Positions 1 through 8,756 are shown, numbered from the stretch's first letter. The stretch: 64,000 nucleotides of DNA from UBA4742 sp963734965 (GCA_963734965.1 CAVTJK010000004.1:2356001-2420000); one strand, 5' to 3'. Made by a program: numbers and translations. Notes: generated by a model from the letters alone, not told the origin.

Positions 1-3
1 TCG

Positions 4-525
4 GTGAACGATGAGCGGGACGACTTCGACGCCGCCTTCGAGTCGCTGTTCGCCTGTGGGTACCGGGCCGCCTACCGGCTGGTCGGCAGCCGCCCCGACG
101 CCGAGGATCTCGCCATCGAGGCCGTGGCCCGGGCCCAGACGCGCTGGGAGGAGGTCGCCGGCTACGCCGAGGCCTGGGTGGTGCGCACCGCGACCAACCT
201 GGCTCTGGATCTGGTCCGGCGGGGCCAACCGCGAGAGACGGCCGATCGCCCCAAGGCCGACGACCTGAGCGTCGAGCATCGCCTCGACCTGGTCAGGGCC
301 CTCGGTCGCCTCCCGAAGCGCCAACGCGAGGTCGTGTTGCTGCGCTACGTCGGCGATCGATCCGAAGCCGAGGTGGCGACCGTGTTGAAGATCTCAGCCG
401 GCTCGGTCAAGACCCATGCCTCGCGCGGCCTGGCCACGCTCCGGTCGAGCCTGGTCGGCTACCAGTTCGACGAGGCGGTACCCGTGGCCCCCGTCACGCA
501 CAAGGAGACCGACGATGTTCGCTGA
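4..525 (+). CDS. ECF-type sigma-70 family RNA polymerase sigma factor
   Basis: The 173-residue protein has the two sigma domains of the ECF family. Region 2 is around residues 8-75 and contains the DAEDLAIEA stretch that contacts the -10 element. Region 4 is around 95-150, where LPKRQREVVLLRYVGD is followed by a helix-turn-helix (SEAEVATVLKISAGSVKTHA). It starts with GTG at the very edge of the window, so an upstream start cannot be excluded, but the length is normal for the family. The last codons contain an AAGGAG motif and overlap the ATG of the next gene, so the two are translationally coupled. The downstream membrane protein may be functionally linked, but no anti-sigma domain is recognisable. 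Confidence 0.88.
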   Translation: MNDERDDFDAAFESLFACGYRAAYRLVGSRPDAEDLAIEAVARAQTRWEEVAGYAEAWVVRTATNLALDLVRRGQPRETADRPKADDLSVEHRLDLVRALGRLPKRQREVVLLRYVGDRSEAEVATVLKISAGSVKTHASRGLATLRSSLVGYQFDEAVPVAPVTHKETDDVR

Positions 526-1466
526 CCTGGACGATCCTGCTCCCCCTCGCGCCAGCGGCCCCAGTGCGCCTCCGCGTCGATCACCGCGCGTCCGAGTCGA
601 TCGCGGAACGGCGACGCTCACGCCGCCGGGCGCGGGTCGGCCTGATCGCCGCCGTCGTCGTGTTCGTCGTGGTGGTGGGGACCGCGGTCGTCGTGGCTGG
701 GTCGCGGTCGGCCCGTGACCGCGCTCCGGCCACGCCGACCGGCGACCGGATCGTCACCTGGTCGTTCGCCGGCTCGCACACGCCGGCCGAGGCCCAGGAG
801 ACGGTGACTCGGCTCAACCGGCGGTTCGCGGCCATGGACGTGAACGCTCAGGCCACCTTGTCCGACGATCAGGTTGTCGTCACCGCGCCCCCTGGGGAGC
901 ACCCGACGATGTCGGCGCTGCTGGCCCTGGCCCAGGAGGGCCGGATGGAGGTCCGCCCGGTGTTCTTCGAGGAGCCCGCAGGGACGGGTCGAAGACGTGA
1001 GCGCGATAGCGGGATCCGGTCCGGCGCTGATCACCGTGCCGCAGCACGACCCGCTCCACCCCGACACGGTGGTCGCCAACTGGTTGCTCGGTCCCGTCAT
1101 CGTCGATGGCTCGGCGGTCGAGTCGGCCCGCGCCGACTTCAACCAGGCCGGGCAGTGGGAGATCCGGCCGGTCCTCCGCAATGGCGCCGACGGCATCGAC
1201 AAGTTCAACGCCGCCGCCGCGGTGTGCTTCGCTGGGGATCCGGGTCCGCGTGTCCGCCTCAGCCGCCTGGGTTCGTCGGCGGTCACGGCCAGATCGCCGT
1301 CGTCCTCGATGGGGACGTGCTTACGGCACCGGTTCTCGAAGCCCCCCACTTCGATCGCGACCAGATCACGATCTCGAGCGGCTTCACCGAGGAGCAGGCC
1401 AAGCGCATCGCCGCCATGCTCGACTCGGGTCCGCTCCCCGCTCGCCTCGACGTCCCCCCGGCCTGA
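515..1466 (+). CDS. SecD-like single-helix membrane protein (frameshifted)
   Basis: The likely start is the ATG at 515, seven bases after AAGGAG (about 501-506) inside the sigma gene. Reading the whole protein needs three frame changes: between 515 and 600, near 980-1005, and near 1225-1265. Pieced together it has a short Arg-rich cytoplasmic head, one hydrophobic helix (LIAAVVVFVVVVGTAVVVA), a region like the SecD periplasmic P1 domain, and a C-terminal block (IAVVLDGDVLTAPVL and ITISSGFTEEQAKRIAAML) typical of SecD/SecDF. The multi-helix translocase channel of SecD is absent. It is therefore a SecD-P1-like protein and not a translocase subunit. Its pairing with a sigma factor suggests a role in that regulatory system, which is inference. 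Confidence 0.7.
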
Positions 1467-1486
1467 ACCGCGCCCTCCTGACCATT

Positions 1487-1527
1487 CGGCGGCAGATGAC
1501 CACCTGTGAGGTGGCGATCTGCCGCCG
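1487..1527. repeat. Long imperfect hairpin, copy 1
   Basis: This 41-nt inverted repeat has arms CGGCGGCAGATGACCACC and GGTGGCGATCTGCCGCCG, pairing at 16 of 18 positions around a 5-nt loop. It sits between two convergent genes, where a bidirectional terminator would be expected, but no T-run follows on either strand. Confidence 0.7.
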
Positions 1528-1548
1528 CGTTGCGAGGTCGCGATTCGT

Positions 1549-1589
1549 CGGCGGCAGATGACCACCTGTGGTGTGGCGATCTGCCGCCG
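1549..1589. repeat. Long imperfect hairpin, copy 2
   Basis: A near-identical second copy of the 41-nt hairpin begins 62 nt after the first and differs from it at only a few positions in the loop. Two tandem copies of one palindrome between convergent genes are more than a simple terminator needs. They could be a small palindromic repeat element or a protein-binding array. Confidence 0.7.
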
Positions 1590-1628
1590 CGATGAGAGGG
1601 AGGGAGGTAGACAAGGGTGCCAAATGGG

Positions 1629-2877
1629 TCAGGAGTCGTCGAGGTCGGCCAGGCGGGCCAGCAGGAAGCGACGTTCGGGTTCGGTGGGGGCCAGCTCGAT
1701 CGCTCGCCGGTAGGCGGCGGCGGCATCGACGGTGCGCCCCAGCCGTCGCGACAGGTCGGCGCGGGCCACGTGGGGCGACGAGCTCGATCGGGCCAGAGCG
1801 GCGCCGGCCGGCGTGGCCAGCAGCGAGTCGATCATGGCCAGCCCGGTGGCGGGACCCTCGACCTCGGCCACGGCGACGGCTCGGTTGAGCGACGACGGCC
1901 GGCGACGAGTCGATGCGGGCCAGCTCGCCGTACAGCCCGGCGATGACCGGCCAGTTGACCTCGTCGGGATCGGGCGCGGCGGCGTGGCAGGCGGCGATGG
2001 CGGCCTGCAGGGCATAGGGCGTGCGGCCGCGCCGCAAGGCGACCGACGCCAGGGCCAGGCCCTCGGCGATGGCGGGTCGGTCCCACCGCTCGCGATCCTG
2101 ATCGGCCATCAGCACCAGATCGCCGGCGTCGTCGGTGCGGGCCGCCCACCGGCTGTGCTGCAACAGCAGCAGAGCCAGCAGCGCCTGAGGTTCGTTCTGC
2201 TCGGGCAACAGCTCGGCGACGAGCCGCGCCAGCCTGATGGCCTCGTCGCACAGGTCGACGCGCACCAGCGTCTCGCCGCTGCTCGGCGTGTACCCCTCCC
2301 GGAACACGAGGTAGACGACGCGCAGCACCCCGGCCAACCGGGTGTCCAGCTCGGACTCGGCGGGCACGCGGTAGGGGATGTTGGCGGCGGCGATCTTGTG
2401 CTTGGCCCGCACCAGCCGCTGGGCCATGGTCGGCTCCGGTACCCAGAAGGCGCGGGCCACCTCGGCCGTCGTCAGCCCGGCGATCAACCGCAGCGTCAGT
2501 GCGATCTGGGCGTCAGGGGCCAGCGCGGGATGGCAGCACGTGAACACCAGTCGCAACCGGTCATCGGTGAGTGGACCCATGTCGGCCTCGTCGTTGAATC
2601 TTTCGGCTCGCAGCTCGAGCGCCCGATGCGCTTCGGCCTGTCGGGGGTTCCTCGTCGATTCCCGGCGCAGCCGATCGAGGGCCTTGCGCCGCGCCACGGT
2701 CAGCAGCCACGCACCCGGTCGATCGGGCATGCCGTCGACCGGCCAGTGCTCGACGGCCGACGCGAACGCCTCGGCGGTGGCGTCTTCGGCCAGGTCGAGG
2801 TCGCCGTAGGAGCGGGCCAGCGCCGCGACCACCTTGGCCCACTCGCGGCGGTGGATCTCGTCGAGCGCTGCCGTCAT
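1629..2877 (-). CDS. ECF sigma factor with C-terminal DUF6596-type extension (one frameshift)
   Basis: The N-terminal ~180 residues hold sigma regions 2 (SYGDLDLAEDATAEAF) and 4 (ALTLRLIAGLTTAEVARAFW). They are followed by a ~230-residue alpha-helical extension (LRVVYLVFREGYTPSSGE, LNRAVAVAEVEGP, LGRTVDAAAAYRRAIELAP), characteristic of the large ECF group usually encoded with YciI-like proteins. The frame breaks near 1890-1900 (one extra base in the VVLNRAV codons) and continues to a stop at 1629. The ATG overlaps the stop of the upstream YciI gene by 4 nt, which puts the gene third in a three-gene operon. The extension is thought to act as a built-in regulator in this group. Confidence 0.85.
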
Positions 2878-3221
2878 CCGCTCCGTGCTGGGCGAACTTC
2901 GAGCGGACCGATGCGGGCCGCCGGGCAGCGCCGGGCGAGGTCGAGGGCCTCGTCCAGATCGGCGACGTCCACCACCAGGAATCCGCCCAGGTGCTCGGTC
3001 GTCTTGGCGAACGGTCCGTCGGTGAGCACGGACTCACCACCCTGGATGCGGACCGTGGTCGCCGTGTCCGAGTCGGCCAACCCGAGGCCGGACACAACGA
3101 TTCCCCGCTCCTCGATCTCGACGGTGAAGGCGGCATCGTCGGCGGTCCAGGCCGTGCGCTCGTCGTCGGTGAGCGCGTCCCAGGCGCCCGGCCGGGCGTA
3201 GGCGAGCAGGACGTAGTTCAC
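2874..3221 (-). CDS. YciI/DGPF-domain protein
   Basis: This ~115-residue protein has the YciI-related fold signature: a start MNYVLLAYARPG, a central VLTDGPFAKTTEHLGGFLVVDV with the DGPF motif, and a terminal PLEVRPARS. The GTG at 3221 is chosen because it gives a 4-nt overlap (GTGA) with the gene before it and begins exactly at the conserved MNYVLL strand. The family is a ferredoxin-like fold of uncertain biochemical function, commonly co-transcribed with large ECF sigma factors. The sigma gene follows with another 4-nt overlap. Confidence 0.85.
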   Translation of the reverse strand: MNYVLLAYARPGAWDALTDDERTAWTADDAAFTVEIEERGIVVSGLGLADSDTATTVRIQGGESVLTDGPFAKTTEHLGGFLVVDVADLDEALDLARRCPAARIGPLEVRPARSG

Positions 3222-3586
3222 CCCTGGAGCAGTTCCATCGAGAAGTCCATCAGGGGCCGCACCTCGATGCGGTCTATCCCGCGCGTCACACCGGGAAGCT
3301 TGGCCGCCCAGTCGCACGCCGCCTCGATCGAATCCACGTCGACGATGTAGTAGCCGCCGAGGTGCTCGGTGATGTCGGCGAACGGACCATCGGTGATGAC
3401 CCCGCCGGTCGACACCGTCTTGGCTGTCTCGACGCCCTGCAGGGGATCGCCGGCCACCCAGGCCCCCACGTCCCTGAGGCTCTGCGTGTACCGGATGTAG
3501 TCGTCGTGGATGACCATGCCCTCCTCAGGAGCGACGGCCGCCGCCTTCTCGGGATCGGTGTAGATGAGCAGGATGAAGTTCGACAT
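3218..3586 (-). CDS. YciI/DGPF-domain protein
   Basis: This 122-residue protein is the first gene of the YciI-YciI-sigma operon. It shows the same signature as its neighbour: MSNFILLIYTDPEKA at the N-terminus, GGVITDGPFADITEHLGGYYIVDV in the middle and IEVRPLMDF near the end. The preceding sequence has an AGGAG-like Shine-Dalgarno (minus strand, about 3590-3598). It is a paralogue of the downstream gene. No catalytic activity can be assigned from sequence. A role as input partner of the sigma factor is inferred from the conserved gene arrangement only. Confidence 0.87.
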   Translation of the reverse strand: MSNFILLIYTDPEKAAAVAPEEGMVIHDDYIRYTQSLRDVGAWVAGDPLQGVETAKTVSTGGVITDGPFADITEHLGGYYIVDVDSIEAACDWAAKLPGVTRGIDRIEVRPLMDFSMELLQG

Positions 3587-3744
3587 GGGTTCCTCCGGTC
3601 GGGGTCTGACACCTCTACGACGAACGAGGTTCGGGTCGATCGACAGACTCTTGCACCATCGTCGAACATTTTCTCAGGCCCGATGCGGGCCGATCCGATC
3701 GATCTGGCCGATGCCGCGGACGACCGAACGCGCCGATCCGCCGG

Positions 3745-5319
3745 TCAGCCGGTCAGTCGGGGTTCGGCCGCGACGGGCGTGGCCGCCGCGGCGGTCGACG
3801 CGTCGGTCGTGACCGTCGAGGACGCTCCGGTCCCGCTGCTGGCGAGGGCGACGTCGACGAGCACGGCGCTGGCGGCCTCGACGTGGACCAGGACGTGGGA
3901 TCCGCTGATCGAGGTCGGCGCGGCGAGCTGAGGAACCCAGGACCCGTCGATCCCGACCTCGGCGCCGGCCAAGGTCGTACCGGTCGTGGCGTCGAGGGCG
4001 GGTCCGGCCAGCGCGGTCACGAGGGCGGCACTCACCGGCGTAGCGAAGTCGACGGTCAGGTCGAACGCGGCGTCGGGGTCGACGTTGACCACCACCACGC
4101 CGAACGAGGCGTCCGGGCGCCGAACCGTCCAGACCGCGAGGGTGTCTGACGGAGCGCCGACCGTGGTCCGCACGAGTGGGCCCGACCCCGTCCGGGCCGC
4201 CAGCAACAGGCCGTAGAAGAGCGGTCGGATCTCGGTGACCGTTCCGTTGACGGTGACGATGGCCGGGTAGCCCTGACCGGTGCCCGAGTTGTGGAGGTTG
4301 ACGCCGGCGGCGCCGGCCGAGGCCGCTTCGAGCACGAGCCGGGCGCCCCACAGCGCCGAGGCCACCGTGTTGCTCACGCCGGGCTGGCCCCCGTTGGCGT
4401 ACGAGTTGGTCTCGCCCAGCCGGAAGCCGATCCCGCCCCCGGTCGCCGCCGTCGACAACTCGCTCAGCGAAGAGGCGAGCAGGGGGTCGGGGCCCAGCAG
4501 CTCGTCGATCGATCCCGTGCCGAAGAAGCCGCGGTAGTAGTGCTGGGTCACCAACGCGATCTCGGACTCGTCGTGCGCGAACGGCGCGGTCCAACCACCG
4601 ATGTTCTGCAACAGGCAGGTCGCCGGGCCGGCCAACGCCGTGCCGGGCGCCGCGGCCGTGACGGCGGTGGCCACCGACTGCCAACGGGCCCGGAACGACG
4701 AGTAGGTCCCGGCGAGCGCCGACGCCGTCGGATCGAGCACGTAGAGGTCGGGCTCGTTGCCCAACTCGACGCCGGCGAGGCGGGCACCGAGGACAGGTGC
4801 GACGAGCGCCATCTCGGCGGCCACGTCGGCGGCGTCGGCCGAGATGAACGGCGTGCCGTAGATGATCTGCCAGTCGACGGCGTCGGCAAAGGCGGCCAGC
4901 CGATCCACATCAGCCGGGGAGACCATCCCCGTGGTGAGTCCGGGCCCGTCGGGGCTCCACGCCGTCGTCTCGACCGAGTTGCCGCCGATGCGCAACACCC
5001 CCGGCCCGAGCAGTTGGAAGAGGGCCACGAGCGGTTCGTTGTCCGCCGAGAACAGCGGCGTCCCGAGCGCCTTGCGCTCGAAGCTGAAACCCATCGTCCG
5101 CGTCGGCACGGCTCCGACCACCGTGTCCGGCTCGACCGTGATGACGATCGGCTCGGAGGCAGCCGCGGGGACCGAGCCGATCCGCGGGCGGCCGGCGAGG
5201 CCGAGCCCGACCAGGCTCACGCCCCCCACCACCGTCGTCAGGCCGCCGGTCAGGACCTGACGGCGAGTGAGCGTGGCGGGACGCGTGTCGGCCGGAGCGA
5301 TGCGCTCCCCCGTGGTCAT
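3745..5319 (-). CDS. TAT-exported glycoside hydrolase, GH79/heparanase-like
   Basis: The 524-residue protein begins with a twin-arginine signal (TRRQVLTGG at 18-26, then a hydrophobic stretch to about 43), so it is probably exported folded. The catalytic TIM-barrel features match clan GH-A, family 79. Glu189 in VELGNEPDLY is the likely acid/base. Glu303 in FRLGETNSYANGGQPGVSNT is the likely nucleophile, the same context as in heparanase and beta-glucuronidases of this family. A C-terminal beta domain (about 410-490) follows and the tail is Ala/Thr-rich. The substrate is probably a uronic-acid-containing glycan, but this is a family-level inference. It stands alone, divergent from the next gene. 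Confidence 0.78.
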   Translation of the reverse strand: MTTGERIAPADTRPATLTRRQVLTGGLTTVVGGVSLVGLGLAGRPRIGSVPAAASEPIVITVEPDTVVGAVPTRTMGFSFERKALGTPLFSADNEPLVALFQLLGPGVLRIGGNSVETTAWSPDGPGLTTGMVSPADVDRLAAFADAVDWQIIYGTPFISADAADVAAEMALVAPVLGARLAGVELGNEPDLYVLDPTASALAGTYSSFRARWQSVATAVTAAAPGTALAGPATCLLQNIGGWTAPFAHDESEIALVTQHYYRGFFGTGSIDELLGPDPLLASSLSELSTAATGGGIGFRLGETNSYANGGQPGVSNTVASALWGARLVLEAASAGAAGVNLHNSGTGQGYPAIVTVNGTVTEIRPLFYGLLLAARTGSGPLVRTTVGAPSDTLAVWTVRRPDASFGVVVVNVDPDAAFDLTVDFATPVSAALVTALAGPALDATTGTTLAGAEVGIDGSWVPQLAAPTSISGSHVLVHVEAASAVLVDVALASSGTGASSTVTTDASTAAAATPVAAEPRLTG

Positions 5320-5410
5320 TCCGCAAGCATCGCGCCGGCCACCGCGCGAGAGCGCAATGGGTTCGAGAAGCCGGATCGAGGCCCACGTGGGTGCCCGTAA
5401 GGTTGCCGCC

Positions 5411-6088
5411 ATGACCGCGGAGGACGGAGGGACCGTCTCGGAGTCGAGGCCGGTCGAGGACCTGGCTCGCGTCGAGGCGGCCCACGAGCGGTTCATGGCC
5501 TCGGTCGACGGCCTCGACGACGAGGGAGCGCGCCGGGCCATCGCCCTGCCGGGCTGGACGGTCGGCCACCTGCTCACCCACCTCGCTCGCAACGCCGACA
5601 GCCACACGCGCCGCACCGAGGCCGCCGGGCGCGGCGAGCAGGTCGAGCAGTATCCCGGTGGCCACGCCGGCCGGACGGCCGAGATCGAGCACGGCGCGGG
5701 GAGGCCGGCCGTCGTGCTGGTGGCCGACGTCGAATCCTCGGCCGCGACGATGATGTCCGCCTGGCGGGGGGCACCGGACGAGGCCTGGTCCAACCTCACT
5801 CGCGACGTGGGCGGGCGCGAGCGACCGCTACGGGCCCTGCCCTACCGGCGATGGCAGGAGCTCGAGGTCCACGTCGTCGATCTCGATCGCGGCGTGACCC
5901 ATCGCGACTGGTCCGATGACTTCGTGGCCGCGCAGCTGGCCAAGTTGCGCCGCGAGGGGCCCGAGCGACGTCTGCCTCCGGGTGCGTCGATGCCCGCCCC
6001 GGGCCTGCTCGACGAGCGCGACGAACTGGCCTGGCTCTACGGACGGCTATCGCGTCCCGATCTGCCCGAGCTGAGCCCGTGGAGCTGA
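5411..6088 (+). CDS. Maleylpyruvate isomerase / mycothiol-dependent family protein
   Basis: The 225-residue protein belongs to the DinB-like MDMPI superfamily. The LPGWTVGHLLTHLARNADSH segment carries the metal-ligand histidines of the four-helix bundle, and a later RRWQELEVHVVDL contributes the second His cluster. The family includes mycothiol-dependent maleylpyruvate isomerase and uncharacterised thiol-dependent transferases. The C-terminal MDMPI_C domain is short here. The ATG at 5411 is the first in-frame start after the intergenic gap. Nothing nearby indicates a gentisate pathway, so the substrate is unknown. Confidence 0.8.
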   Translation: MTAEDGGTVSESRPVEDLARVEAAHERFMASVDGLDDEGARRAIALPGWTVGHLLTHLARNADSHTRRTEAAGRGEQVEQYPGGHAGRTAEIEHGAGRPAVVLVADVESSAATMMSAWRGAPDEAWSNLTRDVGGRERPLRALPYRRWQELEVHVVDLDRGVTHRDWSDDFVAAQLAKLRREGPERRLPPGASMPAPGLLDERDELAWLYGRLSRPDLPELSPWS

Positions 6089-6116
6089 ACGCCAGACGGT
6101 CAGTCGTCGCCGCCGG

Positions 6117-6863
6117 TCACACCGACGAGCGCGCCATTCCCTCGAGCAGATCGACGACCAGGTCGGGCCGCGACAGGAACGGCGAGTGGTCGGTGGGCCA
6201 CTCGACCTGATGGGTGCAGCGGCGGGCCAGGACGGCCTGCAGACCAGGATGCACGATCTGGTCGTCGGTGCAGATGGCATAGGTCGTGGGCCGCTCGCGC
6301 CACGCCGTGGCCGTCGGGGACTGGCTCAGGGCCGCCATGGGTTGGGCGCCCAACCGGCTCACGGCCCAGGCCTGGCTGGCCTGGTCGCAGGTGTTGTAGA
6401 GCAGGGCGACGGCCAGCTCAGGATCGAGGGTGGTCGTGGCGTCCTCATGCCACACCAGAGCGGCGCCGAGGTCGGGCCGCCCGTCATGTGAGAGCGCGAC
6501 CACGTCGGGTTCGCTGACGGCCGCCGCCGCGCACGACTCGTCGAGATCGATGGCGAAGGCGGCCAGGTAGACGAGGTGGCCGACGCTGGGGTGGGTGCCG
6601 GCTTCGGTGACGACGGCGCCGCCGTAGGAGTGACCGACCAGCACGACCTCCCCGTCGGCGGCGTCGAGCGTGTCGAGGGCCTGCGCGACGCATGCGGCGT
6701 CGTCGTGGAGATCGCCGAGCGGGCCGGCGTCGTCCCCGTGGCCGGGCAGATCGACGGTGGTCACCTCGATCTCGCGCTGTTGCAGCGGACCGATGATCGG
6801 GTCGAAGCACCAGGCCCCGTGCCACGCGCCGTGCACGAGCACGACCCGGGCGGGAGCGCTCAT
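6117..6863 (-). CDS. Alpha/beta hydrolase
   Basis: This 248-residue alpha/beta hydrolase is of the small esterase type. It has an oxyanion segment VLVHGAWHGAWCFDP (9-23), the nucleophile elbow GHSYGG with Ser79, and a C-terminal VEWPTDHSPFLSRPDL carrying the catalytic His. It resembles proteins annotated as salicylate esterase or pyrethroid-hydrolase-like. Its ATG overlaps the stop of the SDR gene by 4 nt, making it the last gene of a four-gene minus-strand operon. The natural substrate is not evident. Confidence 0.85.
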   Translation of the reverse strand: MSAPARVVLVHGAWHGAWCFDPIIGPLQQREIEVTTVDLPGHGDDAGPLGDLHDDAACVAQALDTLDAADGEVVLVGHSYGGAVVTEAGTHPSVGHLVYLAAFAIDLDESCAAAAVSEPDVVALSHDGRPDLGAALVWHEDATTTLDPELAVALLYNTCDQASQAWAVSRLGAQPMAALSQSPTATAWRERPTTYAICTDDQIVHPGLQAVLARRCTHQVEWPTDHSPFLSRPDLVVDLLEGMARSSV

Positions 6864-7681
6864 CCGACCATCGCCGATTGACCACCGTCGACCGGCAGCA
6901 GCACGCCGGTGATGAAGGCGGCCTCGTCCGAAGCGAGGAACAGCGCGGCGTGGGCCACGTCCCACGCGGTGCCCTGATGACCGAGGGGGACGTGGCGGCT
7001 CCGCGCCTCGGCCAGGTCCTCGCGGGGGCGACCGACGGCGCGGGCGGCGGCGTCGACCGCCATGGGCGTGTCGATCAGCCCCGGCATGATGGCGTTGACG
7101 CGTATCCCGTGGCGAGCGTGGGCGGCGGCCAACGTCTGGGTGAGCGCGTTGACCCCGGCCTTGGAGATCTTGTAGGCGGTGAGCGTGCTGGCAGCGGCGA
7201 TGGCGGCGAGCGACGAGATGTTGACGATGGCGCCGTGACCCTGTTCGCGCATCGGCCCCACCGCGTGCTTGCACGTGAGCCACATGGCCTTGAGGTTGAC
7301 GTCGATGATGCGGTCCCAGGCCTCGGCCGAGACCTTGCTCGGAGGACCGTCGCCCGCGCCGATGCCGACGTTGTTGTGCAGGACGTCGATGCGCCCGAAC
7401 GTGTCGATGGCCTGGGCCACCAACGCCCGGCACTGCTCCTCGTCGGTGATGTCGGCCACGTGGATCAGGGCGTTGCCGCCCTCGGCCACGATCAGGTCGC
7501 GAGTGGCCGCCACCGAGGCCTCGTCGCGATCGACCAGCATCACCTGTGCGCCCTCCCGGGCGAACAGCAACGCGGTGGCCCGTCCGTTGCCGATGGTCTC
7601 GCCGGGGGTCTGGCCGGCGCCCACGACGACGGCGCACTTGCCGGCCAGTCGCCCGGCGGTGTCGGACCCGGACCCGGTCAC
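6860..7681 (-). CDS. Short-chain dehydrogenase/reductase
   Basis: The 273-residue classical SDR has a Rossmann nucleotide motif in a variant form (VVVGAGQTPGETIGNGRA near 19-36) and DRD after the second strand, suggesting NAD(H) preference. It also has the NNVG structural motif (TDVLHNN-type), a catalytic Ser in NISSLAA and YKISK for Tyr and Lys. The GTG start overlaps the preceding stop by 4 nt (GTGA). It shares the operon with RidA, a carboxymuconolactone decarboxylase-like protein and an esterase, which suggests oxidation of a small alcohol or cyclic substrate in a catabolic route. Confidence 0.9.
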   Translation of the reverse strand: MTGSGSDTAGRLAGKCAVVVGAGQTPGETIGNGRATALLFAREGAQVMLVDRDEASVAATRDLIVAEGGNALIHVADITDEEQCRALVAQAIDTFGRIDVLHNNVGIGAGDGPPSKVSAEAWDRIIDVNLKAMWLTCKHAVGPMREQGHGAIVNISSLAAIAAASTLTAYKISKAGVNALTQTLAAAHARHGIRVNAIMPGLIDTPMAVDAAARAVGRPREDLAEARSRHVPLGHQGTAWDVAHAALFLASDEAAFITGVLLPVDGGQSAMVG

Positions 7682-8238
7682 GTCTCGCCCAACGCCGGTT
7701 GATCGCCTTCGAGCTGCACGCCGAGCGAGTTGAGCGTGCCGGCCAGCATGGCGTAGCTGCCGGCCAACATCGTCAACTCGATGAGCTGCTCTTCGTCATA
7801 GCGGGTCGTCAGCAGGGCCCAGGTCGCGTCCGTGACGCAGTGGTCGTCGACCAGCTCGTCGACCGCGGTCAACAGGGAGGCGTCCTCGTCGGACCACCCT
7901 GGGGCGCCGGGACCGGTGGCCACGCGGGCGATCTCGTCGTCGGAGAGGCCCGCGTTGCGGGCGATGCTCACGTGCTGGCCCCACTCGTATGCGGCCGCGG
8001 TGAGCAGCGCCGTGCGCAGGATGACCAGCTCGCGGTCTCGGTCGGCGAGGCGACCCCGACTCAGCAGCTTGCCGGCGAACGGTGACCAACGCCGGAACAG
8101 CCGCGGATACCGCGCCAGGGTCGCGAAGATGTTGAGGGCGTCGGCGCCGCCGAGGTCGGCCAGCACCTCGCGCTGCTCTGGAGTGGAGTCGGCCTCGGTG
8201 AGGGGCGCGAGGCGGGGGGAGGTCGGTCTGGGGGCCAT
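7678..8238 (-). CDS. Carboxymuconolactone decarboxylase family protein
   Basis: This 186-residue protein is of the CMD/AhpD-like all-helical fold. Key segments are DRDRELVILRTALLTAAAYEWGQHVSIAR followed by GLSDDEIARVATGP. The WGQHVSIA segment holds the conserved His, but the CxxC pair of peroxidase-type AhpD is not present (TAAAYEW replaces it). A thiol peroxidase role is therefore unlikely, and a decarboxylase/isomerase-like role is more plausible. Stop and start overlap the SDR gene by 4 nt. Confidence 0.85.
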   Translation of the reverse strand: MAPRPTSPRLAPLTEADSTPEQREVLADLGGADALNIFATLARYPRLFRRWSPFAGKLLSRGRLADRDRELVILRTALLTAAAYEWGQHVSIARNAGLSDDEIARVATGPGAPGWSDEDASLLTAVDELVDDHCVTDATWALLTTRYDEEQLIELTMLAGSYAMLAGTLNSLGVQLEGDQPALGET

Positions 8239-8276
8239 GACGTGATTCTTGCCCGATCGGCGGGGGCGGCGCTCGG

Positions 8277-8756
8277 TCACTCGGCGCGCAGCGCGACCGC
8301 CAGCTCGATCTCGACGGCGCCGCCGCGTGGGAGGGCAGCCACGCCGATGGCCGACCGGGTGTGGCGGCCGGCAGCGCCGAACACGTCGGCCAGGAGACGG
8401 CTGGCCCCGTCCAGCACTGTGGCTTGCTGGTCGAAGCCGGGCCGGCAGGCCACGAAGCCGAGCAACGACACGGTTCGCTCGATGCGATCCAACGAGCCGA
8501 GCTCGGCCCGCAGCACTGACAGGGCGTTGAGGGCGCACCAACGCGCCGCGTCGCGGGCCTCGTCGGTCGTGACGTCGACCCCGACGGTCCCCGGGTGCAC
8601 GAGTTGGCCCGAACCATCGCGCGGGAGCTGCCCGGAGGTGCGGGCGATCGATGCGTGCACGACGACGGCGTCGAGCGGATCGTGGGGCGGATACGGGCCC
8701 GGCAGCTCGATCCCGAGCTCGTTCAAGCGGTCCTCGACCGCACCCTTGTCTCCCAT
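8277..8756 (-). CDS. RidA/YjgF family protein
   Basis: This 159-residue member of the RidA family has TSGQLPRDGSG at the first strand, GTVGVDVTTDEARDAARWCALNALSVL for the helix and RIERTVSLLGFVACRPGF in the second half. The C-terminal SAIGVAALPRGGAVEIELAVAL matches the family trimer interface. Archetypal RidA deaminates reactive enamines and uses a conserved Arg. Here CRPGF replaces the usual R in the last motifs, so it may belong to a non-deaminase subgroup. It is the first gene of the operon, 38 nt before the CMD-like gene. Confidence 0.85.
   Translation of the reverse strand: MGDKGAVEDRLNELGIELPGPYPPHDPLDAVVVHASIARTSGQLPRDGSGQLVHPGTVGVDVTTDEARDAARWCALNALSVLRAELGSLDRIERTVSLLGFVACRPGFDQQATVLDGASRLLADVFGAAGRHTRSAIGVAALPRGGAVEIELAVALRAE

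Noticed and set aside
7678..8238. AhpD-type peroxidase for the CMD-family protein
   Set aside because: The CxxC active-site pair is absent.
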